Assembly (NCBI GenBank): GCA_015655535.1
Contig: JAATEW010000176.1
Coordinates: forward strand, 1-8,874
Source: Hyphomicrobiales bacterium
GTDB lineage: Bacteria > Pseudomonadota > Alphaproteobacteria > Rhizobiales > Beijerinckiaceae
DNA: 8,874 nt
Direction: 5' to 3'
Numbering within the stretch: the first letter of the stretch is position 1; every line of letters starts with the position of its first letter. Of the stretch, positions 1 through 5,036 are shown one piece after another. The notes below the pieces were generated by a model that saw nothing but the letters and a program-made list of their open reading frames with translations, was not told the DNA's origin and ran no database searches. The position numbers and the translations under genes were made by a program.

Positions 1-488
1 CGCCACGGCGCTTGGCATCCTGCGAACGCGGCAAAAGGCTTCTCGGCAAAACGCCGCATGGGCATTGGAAGACGACAACCTTCGTCGCCGGTCTGCGGCA
101 AGGCGAGATCACCGCGCCGTTTGTGATCGACTGCCCGATGAACCGGGATATCTTTCTAACTTATCTGCAAGAATGCCTGGTCCCTACATTGAGCCAGGGC
201 GACATCGTCATCATGGACAATCTGCCAGCGCATAAAGGCGCTCAGGTCCGCCAAACGATCGAGGCGGCGGGGGCGCAGCTGATCTATCTGCCGCCCTATT
301 CACCAGATCTCAATCCAATAGAAATGGCCTTTTCGAAGCTCAAGTCGCTCTTGCAAAAAGCCAGAGAGCGGACAATCCCTGCCCTCTGGGACAGGATTGG
401 ATCAATCATCGATACCTTCACACCTCAAGAATGCGCAAACTTCTTCAGGCATGCCGGATATGAGTAATCTCAACCCAAAAATGCTCTA
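1..488 (+). mobile_element. IS630-family insertion sequence, right (3') part
   Basis: The element is cut by the left window edge, so only the 3' part of its transposase gene and its right end are visible. The right end is placed at about 488. After the transposase stop the sequence contains AAAAATGCTCTAG (about 477-489), whose reverse complement resembles the AGAGCATTTT-type ends often seen in alphaproteobacterial IS630 elements. IS630 elements insert at TA, often within CTAG, and TA occurs at 487-488. The left inverted repeat and the other TA copy lie outside the window, so the boundary is an inference. Confidence 0.7.
3..467 (+). CDS. IS630-family transposase, C-terminal part (5' end outside window)
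   Basis: This is the DDE-type transposase (DDE_3 superfamily) that cuts and rejoins the IS ends. The frame is open to the left edge, so the TTG at 12 is not a real start. Counting from that codon, the visible part shows the IS630 motif PHGHWKTTTFVAGLR (residues 15-29), the second catalytic aspartate in VIMDNLPAHK (D69), and the third acidic residue in YSPDLNPIEMAFSKLK (E104). It ends with the family's ECANFFRHAGY tail. The first catalytic aspartate lies upstream, off the window. Many IS630 transposases are made from two overlapping frames, and that cannot be judged here. The visible part shows no internal stop or frameshift, so this copy may be intact. Confidence 0.9.
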   Translation, partial: PRRLASCERGKRLLGKTPHGHWKTTTFVAGLRQGEITAPFVIDCPMNRDIFLTYLQECLVPTLSQGDIVIMDNLPAHKGAQVRQTIEAAGAQLIYLPPYSPDLNPIEMAFSKLKSLLQKARERTIPALWDRIGSIIDTFTPQECANFFRHAGYE

Positions 489-758
489 GTCTAAGGGAAC
501 GGGCACCCGTGGTGCGGACGATGGTTTACCATGTGTCGCTGCGGACGAGCTTCGATGCGATGCGACAGAGTCAGTCGTGACGCGCGCATCTTTGAAGACG
601 TAATAGAAACCGAGTGACCCGCTTCGATCAAACGGGGCTCCATCATCACAACGCTCGGGAAACGCAAATTCCGGCGCCAGAGACTCTACGCCGAAATACG
701 CATTCAACCATTCGGAGAATGCGAAATTTCGCGCCAGAGACGGCCGATTTTCGCACAA
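486..758 (-). pseudogene. Doubtful reading frame ending at the IS junction
   Basis: This is an open frame of 90 codons with a TTG first codon and no recognisable family. Two things make it worth recording. Its stop codon (TAG, minus strand, 486-488) is formed by the proposed IS right end, so a longer frame could have been cut by the insertion. It also contains an in-frame repeat, SLARNFAFSE and SLAPEFAFPE, 19 residues apart. Against coding: no clear ribosome binding site, no known domain, and a serine/arginine-rich tail typical of chance frames. It could be a gene remnant or simply non-coding DNA. Confidence 0.2.
658..741. repeat. Imperfect direct repeat, about 57-bp period
   Basis: Two imperfect copies of about 27 bp lie near 658-684 and 715-741. 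Each ends in the identical 11-mer GCGCCAGAGAC (674-684 and 731-741), preceded by a similar CGCAAATT / GCGAAATT segment. The period is 57 bp, an exact multiple of three. Only two copies are visible, so this is a small local duplication and not an array. Confidence 0.5.
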
Positions 759-820
759 GCCATTGAAGAATAGAGGAGTTTGTTAAAGCGCGAAAATCAC
801 CGCGAAATCGCCCAAATAAG

Positions 821-896
821 TGGTGGAGCCAGGCGGAATCGAACCGCCGACCTCTTCAATGCCATTGAAGCGCTCTCCCAACTGAGCTATGACCCC
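821..896 (-). tRNA. tRNA-Ala, anticodon GGC
   Basis: On the minus strand the 76-nt sequence folds into a full cloverleaf. The acceptor stem is GGGGTCA / TGGCTCC, the D arm GCTC/GAGC, the anticodon arm CTTCA-ATGGCAT-TGAAG and the T arm GGCGG-TTCGATT-CCGCC. The 3' CCA is encoded (821-823). The anticodon GGC is at 863-861 and reads GCC/GCU alanine codons. The acceptor stem has the G3-U70 wobble pair, the classic identity signal for alanyl-tRNA synthetase. The gene is complete. The nearby IS ends about 330 bp away and does not touch it. I see no clear T-rich hairpin terminator after it. Confidence 0.97.
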
Positions 897-917
897 GAAC
901 TTTTTTCCGCCGGTCAG

Positions 918-946
918 ATCCTTTGGGGAGAACCTGACGCTTTCAA
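918..946 (-). promoter_or_regulatory. Possible promoter for tRNA-Ala
   Basis: On the minus strand, a TTGAAA (946-941) and an AAGGAT (923-918) are separated by 17 nt. The second hexamer ends 21 nt before the tRNA 5' end. The -35 is a good match to the housekeeping sigma consensus and the -10 is poor. The assignment rests on position and spacing only. Confidence 0.3.
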
Positions 947-1110
947 TTCAGATGACACCGGTCCCGGACCTTAAACCATCCGCGACCTATGCGCCGACAC
1001 ACCGTCGCTCCGCGTTTCCGCCCGAGCGCGACCGTCATGCGGGCGTGATATAACCGCAACGGCGGCGCTTCACAAGCGCGACCTCGCAGCCTCGCTGGAA
1101 CAAGGCGCAA

Positions 1111-1476
1111 TCAGCGGTCTTCGTCGTCCTCGAGATCGCCGTCGATCAAGTCCGAGACGTCGTCATTGTCTTCCTCTTCCTCGGCGAGGAAAGTCTCGTC
1201 GGCTTCCTCATCTTCGAGTTCGACTTCGTCATCGACGTCGGCCGCCACCTTGTCCTCGCCGGCCTCGACATCCTGCAAGGAGACGATATCGGCTGCTGCC
1301 TCCGGATCGACCTCTTCGTCGTCGACGACTGTCGCGCGTTGCACCACGCGCGACAGCGCGACGGCGTGGAAAACCGTTCCGCATTTGGGGCAGGTAATCG
1401 GGGTTTTATTCAAATCGAAAAATTTAGTGCCGCGGTTTTGACATTGATGCTTGTTGCCGAGCTCGGGTTTCGTCAC
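1111..1476 (-). CDS. FYDLN-acid (TIGR02300-type) zinc-ribbon-like protein
   Basis: This is a small cytoplasmic protein of unknown function that is common in alphaproteobacteria. It is recognised by the N-terminal TKPELGNK and FFDLNKTPITCPKCG motifs followed by a long, very acidic tail rich in Asp and Glu (roughly residues 54-121). The GTG start at 1476 was chosen because family members begin MAKPELGTK. An AGAGG ribosome binding site lies 8 nt upstream of it. The frame also extends to an ATG at 1512, with AAAGG 6 nt upstream, which would add 12 residues. Family members often have CxxC...CxxC. Here the second pair is intact (C29, C32), but the first pair has C12 and then Arg (R15, codon CGC) in place of the second Cys. 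The gene is divergent from aroA. Its role is not established. The acidic tail suggests binding to a basic partner, which is inference. Confidence 0.88.
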   Translation of the reverse strand: MTKPELGNKHQCQNRGTKFFDLNKTPITCPKCGTVFHAVALSRVVQRATVVDDEEVDPEAAADIVSLQDVEAGEDKVAADVDDEVELEDEEADETFLAEEEEDNDDVSDLIDGDLEDDEDR

Positions 1477-1542
1477 GGTATTGGCCTCTAGAATCGGCTG
1501 AGGGCGTGCCATCTGGCGCCTTTCTTGAAAAACATCCGGGCT

Positions 1543-1571
1543 CGGTTAGTGATGCCGGGCCCCGCTGTCAA
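1543..1571 (-). promoter_or_regulatory. Possible promoter for the FYDLN-acid gene
   Basis: On the minus strand there is a perfect TTGACA (1571-1566) followed, after 17 nt, by a weak TAACCG (1548-1543). Transcription from here would start near 1536, upstream of both candidate start codons. The -35 is convincing and the -10 is not. Alphaproteobacterial -10 boxes are often loose. Confidence 0.4.
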
Positions 1572-1596
1572 ATGGAAGTTGCAGGTGAAGCTATCT

Positions 1597-1626
1597 TTGA
1601 CGACAACCTTTTCTTCAGCATGTTAC
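1597..1626 (+). promoter_or_regulatory. Possible promoter for aroA-cmk
   Basis: TTGACG (1597-1602) is separated by 18 nt from TGTTAC (1621-1626). It would give a leader of roughly 30 nt before the TTG start of aroA. It lies back to back with the candidate promoter of the FYDLN-acid gene, with the two -35 boxes about 25 bp apart. This is a consensus match by eye only. Confidence 0.35.
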
Positions 1627-1660
1627 CAACGCAAAGCTTCCAGGAAAGGCTAAGCCCGAT

Positions 1661-3019
1661 TTGTCTTCGTCTCAAAGCACGTCTCTCGCCCCTGTTCCAG
1701 CTAAGCTTACGGCTTTGCCGGGTGGCCCCTTGCGTGGCGGCCTAAAACCGCCTGGGGACAAATCCATGTCCCACCGTGCTTTGATTTTCGGGCTTCTTTG
1801 CGTCGGCCGGACCCATATAGAAGGACTGCTCGAAGGGGAAGATGTTTTACATACGGCCGCGGCCTGCCGGGCGCTCGGCGCCAAGGTCGAGAGGCTGGCC
1901 CCCGGTCAATGGACCGTCTGGGGCGCGGGGCTCGGCACATTGCTCGCGCCGCGCGACACGCTTGACTTCGGCAATGCCGGGACCGGATCCCGCCTGATGA
2001 TGGGGGTTGTGGGCGGCCACGGCATAATCGCGCGATTCGATGGTGATTCGTCGCTCCGCAAACGCCCGATGCGGCGGATTCTCGACCCGCTCACGCTGAT
2101 GGGGGCAAATGTCCTGTCCGAGGCGCCGGGCGGTTGCTGTCCGATCGAACTTGCCGGGACCGACGAGCCGATCCCGATCACCTATCAGACGCCCGTTGCC
2201 TCAGCCCAAATCAAGTCGGCGGTTCTGCTGGCGGGCCTCAATTCGCCGGGCTCCACCACGGTGATCGAGCAGGAAGCCAGCCGCGATCACACCGAAAAAA
2301 TGCTCCTCCATTTCGGTGCCGAGGTGCAAAGCGAGGCTTACGGCGAGAATGGCCGCAAAATCATCCTGAAGGGCCGGCCGAAGCTCGTGGCGGCCGAGGT
2401 CATTATTCCGGCGGACCCGTCCTCGGCGGCCTTTCCGCTCGTCGCGGCGCTGATCGTGCCGGACTCCGAGATCACCATCGAAGCCATGATGATGAACCCT
2501 TTGCGGACCGGCCTCCTCACGACTTTGTGCGAAATGGGGGCCGATATCGAGGTCCTCGACCGCCGGGTCGAGGGCGGCGAAGAGGTGGCGGATCTGCGCG
2601 TGCGCGCCAGCGTGCTGCGCGGCGTCGATGTGCCCGCGGCCCGCGCCCCGTCCATGATCGACGAATATCCGATTTTGGCTGTTGCGGCGGCCTTTGCCGA
2701 AGGCGAGACGCGGATGCGCGGGCTGCATGAGCTGCGCGTCAAAGAGTCCGACCGCCTCGCTGCCGTGGCCGAGGGTCTGCGTCAGGCGGGAGTCGAGGTG
2801 GCGATCGAGGGCGACGATCTGATCGTCCAAGGACAGGCGGGCCTTGTGCGTGGCGGCGGCCTCGTCGAGACCCATCTCGATCACCGTATCGCAATGAGTT
2901 TTCTGTGCCTCGGGCTCGCGGCGGAGGCGCCGATGACCGTCGACGACGACAGGATGATCATGACGAGCTTTCCAAGCTTCCGGGCTCTGATGGAAAATCT
3001 CGGAGCGCGATTTTCATGA
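1661..3019 (+). CDS. aroA: 3-phosphoshikimate 1-carboxyvinyltransferase (EPSP synthase), class II
   Basis: This enzyme makes EPSP from shikimate-3-phosphate and phosphoenolpyruvate, the sixth step of the shikimate pathway to aromatic amino acids, in the cytoplasm. The 452-residue length is normal. Visible motifs are PPGDKSMSHR (residues 30-39, substrate-binding Lys/Ser/Arg), LDFGNAGTGSRLMMG (101-115), SAQIKSAVLLAGLN, RDHTEKML, RAPSMIDEYPILAVAAAFA with the catalytic Asp, LRVKESDRLAAVAEGL, and THLDHRIAMSFL near the end. The overall pattern matches the Agrobacterium CP4-type class II enzymes. At the site where CP4 has Ala100 this protein has Gly107, the glyphosate-sensitive residue in class I enzymes. 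The start is TTG. No ATG or GTG lies between it and the upstream in-frame stop at 1598-1600, and AGGAAAGG at 1642-1649 is a slightly distant ribosome binding site. The stop overlaps the start of cmk. Confidence 0.96.
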   Translation: MSSSQSTSLAPVPAKLTALPGGPLRGGLKPPGDKSMSHRALIFGLLCVGRTHIEGLLEGEDVLHTAAACRALGAKVERLAPGQWTVWGAGLGTLLAPRDTLDFGNAGTGSRLMMGVVGGHGIIARFDGDSSLRKRPMRRILDPLTLMGANVLSEAPGGCCPIELAGTDEPIPITYQTPVASAQIKSAVLLAGLNSPGSTTVIEQEASRDHTEKMLLHFGAEVQSEAYGENGRKIILKGRPKLVAAEVIIPADPSSAAFPLVAALIVPDSEITIEAMMMNPLRTGLLTTLCEMGADIEVLDRRVEGGEEVADLRVRASVLRGVDVPAARAPSMIDEYPILAVAAAFAEGETRMRGLHELRVKESDRLAAVAEGLRQAGVEVAIEGDDLIVQGQAGLVRGGGLVETHLDHRIAMSFLCLGLAAEAPMTVDDDRMIMTSFPSFRALMENLGARFS

Positions 3020-3645
3020 TCATCGCGCTCGACGGCCCGGCGGCCTCCGGCAAGGGCACTTTGGCGCGCCGTCTTGCCGCGCATTACGGCCTTCCGCATC
3101 TGGACACCGGGCTGCTTTATCGGGCAACCGCGCGGGCTTTGATCGATCATGGCTATAATGTCTCGGACACGGCGGCGGCCATCTCCGCCGCGCGCGGTCT
3201 TGCTCTGACCGATTTCAAGGAAGAGACATTGCGCGGCCGCGATATCGGCGCCGGCGCCTCGCGCGTCGGGGCCATTCCGGAAGTTCGCGCGGCGCTGTTC
3301 GAGATGCAAAGAACTTTCGCCCATCGCCCCGGTGGGGCCGTCCTCGATGGGCGTGACATCGGCACAGTGATCTGCCCCGAAGCCGACGTGAAGATTTTCG
3401 TCACAGCCAATCCCGAGACGCGCGCGACGCGCCGCGCCTTGGAACTGAAGGAGCGTGGCGAAAAGGTCGATTACGAGAGCATTTTGGCCGATATCCACCA
3501 GCGCGATGCTTTGGATGCGAGCCGGCCAATCGCGCCCTTGAAACAGGCCGAAGACGCACATCTTCTCGATACGTCGAAGCTCGATGTCGACGCCGCTTTC
3601 GCCGCGGCTTTGGCGATCGTCGAAAGTCATGCCGGCTCGAAATAG
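3016..3645 (+). CDS. cmk: (d)CMP kinase (cytidylate kinase)
   Basis: This enzyme phosphorylates CMP and dCMP to the diphosphates with ATP, feeding RNA and DNA precursor pools in the cytoplasm. The protein is 209 residues, a little shorter than the E. coli enzyme but typical for alphaproteobacteria. It shows the P-loop GPAASGKGT (residues 7-15), the nucleotide-binding DTGLLYRATAR (30-40), the core motif LDGRDIGTVICPEADVK (110-126), and an RDALDASR lid/substrate region (163-170). The ATG at 3016 overlaps the aroA stop in ATGA, which implies translational coupling and a shared transcript. The frame also runs open upstream inside aroA, but the P-loop directly after this ATG fixes the start. In many alphaproteobacteria the next gene is rpsA. 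It is not here. Confidence 0.96.
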   Translation: MIIALDGPAASGKGTLARRLAAHYGLPHLDTGLLYRATARALIDHGYNVSDTAAAISAARGLALTDFKEETLRGRDIGAGASRVGAIPEVRAALFEMQRTFAHRPGGAVLDGRDIGTVICPEADVKIFVTANPETRATRRALELKERGEKVDYESILADIHQRDALDASRPIAPLKQAEDAHLLDTSKLDVDAAFAAALAIVESHAGSK

Positions 3646-4126
3646 GCGTTCTTCAACCTATTTCCCGGTGAAAGTGCGCCGGAAGCGGCTCGAGCCCTTT
3701 ACAAATCTAAAGCGATCTTGGAAGGAACCAGCCGGGCAAGGCTTGCGCTTTGCCATGCGGCGCGGGGTCTTGCGGGCCCGGTGACTACGGATCGAAGCGT
3801 GAAATCAAATTGTCATGAGACATCGGGTATATCCGGCGTCCCAACACCAGATAACAACTGCATTTCGGCACGGCATACCGAGCCGTCTTGATTTGACCGT
3901 CCAAAGTAAATGGCCAGGAGTCGTTGCAACGTAGCAAGATCGGAACTGCGCGACGCCTTCTTCGCTTAAAATGCGCTAACATGTGCCGTGAAGCACCGTA
4001 GAACTGTAAGATTTAATCCAAAAGCCGCCACCGGCTTGTACCCAGGCCGGTTCGAAACGACCCGGATCGGTCCCTAAACCAGGACCAATACGGGTGACGA
4101 GGAACGCCGACATTTATGAGGGTCCC
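3646..4126. other. Intergenic stretch of about 480 bp without a confident gene
   Basis: No convincing coding region is visible. The first part (to about 3784) is GC-rich, like its surroundings. From about 3785 to 4020 the sequence is visibly richer in A and T. A 65-codon minus-strand frame at 3785-3982 has no recognisable motif. Two small inverted repeats precede the next gene: ACCGGC / GCCGGT (4030-4035 and 4046-4051) and GGTCC / GGACC (4069-4073 and 4082-4086). Neither is followed by a T run. They may be part of the leader or promoter region of the secreted-protein gene. No clear terminator for cmk is visible. Confidence 0.6.
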
Positions 4127-4624
4127 ATGTCTATTTTGAACTCAAAATCCACTGTTTCCGTTTTGGGACCGCTCTTGGTCCTGGCCGGCCTCATCTGCAC
4201 GGCCTCAGCCGCTGGCGGGCCGTTTGCTGACTATGCCGGTTATTGGTCCGGCGAAGGCACGATCGCGGTGGCGAGCGGCGCCAACGAACGCATTCGCTGC
4301 AAGGCGACTTACGCCGTCGACGCGAGCGGATCGCAGCTCAATCAAACGCTGCGCTGCGCCAGCGACAGCTATAAGCTCGAAATCTCCAGCAATGTTGTGG
4401 CGTCGGGCGGTTCGGTCTCCGGTTCATGGAGCGAGGCGACGCGCAGCGCGACCGGCAATATTCAGGGCCGCATCAGTGACGGTCGGGTCAGCGGCACGAT
4501 CGTCGGTGTCGGCTTTACAGCCGGACTTTCGCTCACGACGCACGGCAGAACGCAGTCGGTCTCGATTCGGCCGACAGGCAGCACGGATATCCGTGACGTG
4601 TCGATCACGATGCGCAAGAGCTGA
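4127..4624 (+). CDS. Small exported protein of unknown function
   Basis: The 165-residue product begins with a typical Sec signal peptide: a short Lys-containing N region, a hydrophobic stretch around residues 11-24, and a likely cleavage after ASA or SAA near 28-29. The mature part is rich in Ser, Gly and Thr, with the feel of a beta-rich periplasmic domain: YWSGEGTIAVASG, ERIRCKATY, LRCASDSYKLEISSN, GSWSEATRSATGNIQG. Two cysteines (C58, C77) could form a disulfide. Similar hypothetical proteins occur widely in Rhizobiales, as far as I recall, but no function is known to me. The ATG was chosen over a GTG at 4094 because TGAGGG lies just upstream (4117-4122) and the signal peptide then begins properly. 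It appears to be a single-gene unit ending at a strong terminator. Confidence 0.85.
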   Translation: MSILNSKSTVSVLGPLLVLAGLICTASAAGGPFADYAGYWSGEGTIAVASGANERIRCKATYAVDASGSQLNQTLRCASDSYKLEISSNVVASGGSVSGSWSEATRSATGNIQGRISDGRVSGTIVGVGFTAGLSLTTHGRTQSVSIRPTGSTDIRDVSITMRKS

Positions 4625-4652
4625 TTACTGAAGAGCTGACGATCACGATACG

Positions 4653-4686
4653 CGCCTTGCCGTTTTCGAACGGCAAGGCGTTTTAT
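4653..4686 (+). terminator. Rho-independent terminator of the exported-protein gene
   Basis: A perfect 12-bp stem (4653-4664 pairing with 4669-4680) closes a TTCG tetraloop and is followed directly by TTTTAT. This is a textbook intrinsic terminator for plus-strand transcription, starting 28 nt after the stop of the exported-protein gene. On the minus strand the stem has no following T run, so it would stop the converging transporter transcript less well, although the hairpin lies just past that gene's end. Confidence 0.92.
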
Positions 4687-5036
4687 GTCGTGCCCTCTAT
4701 TTTCTTCGGCCGGTAGAACAGGCGGCGCAGGAACATCACCGTCGGGCGCAGGATCAAAAGATCCGCGACGAGCGCAGCCAGCATCGCAAAGGCGCAGAGC
4801 CAGCCGAAGAGCCGCAGCGACGGCAGGTCCGAGAAGACCGTTACCGCCAATCCGCAGGCCAGCACGACCGAGGTCAGGATCAAGGCGGGACCGACGAGAA
4901 TCGTCGCGCGTTGAACGCTCTCGCCTGGGTCTTCATCCGGATTTTCCTCGAGCCGCATGCGGTTCAAGAAATGGATCGTGGCGCTGAGGCCCAGCCCGAA
5001 TGATACTGTGAGCGCGACGACGCTCGAAAACTGCAA
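4683..5036 (-). CDS. C-terminal fragment of the MMPL transporter, after the TGA
   Basis: This is the open continuation of the transporter frame after the internal stop. It has 117 codons with three hydrophobic segments, about residues 4-24, 43-69 and 75-103. The first codon after the TGA is TTG, and a GGGG lies 8 nt before it, so reinitiation at the overlapping stop/start region is imaginable. Alone it corresponds to TM10-12 of an RND protein and is unlikely to function by itself. It is listed separately because an automatic annotation would call it as its own gene. Confidence 0.35.
   Translation of the reverse strand: MQFSSVVALTVSFGLGLSATIHFLNRMRLEENPDEDPGESVQRATILVGPALILTSVVLACGLAVTVFSDLPSLRLFGWLCAFAMLAALVADLLILRPTVMFLRRLFYRPKKIEGTT

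Noticed and set aside
821..896. tRNA-Ala as an attachment site for an integrated element
   Set aside because: The tRNA is intact and no integrase or duplicated tRNA 3' end is visible in the window. The nearby IS630 element does not use tRNA sites.
780..974. Plus-strand frame of 64 codons
   Set aside because: It runs across the complete tRNA-Ala gene on the other strand and resembles the typical false call over a tRNA.
1166..1441. Ser-rich plus-strand frame
   Set aside because: It is the mirror of the acidic Asp/Glu repeats of the FYDLN-acid gene; GAC/GAG codons read as TCG/TCC-type Ser codons on the other strand.
2201..2884. A 227-codon minus-strand frame inside aroA
   Set aside because: It lies fully opposite well-conserved aroA sequence and shows no recognisable protein features.
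3785..3982. 65-codon minus-strand frame in the gap after cmk
   Set aside because: It has no recognisable motif, a basic chance-like N terminus and no supporting context. It is mentioned only as content of the gap.
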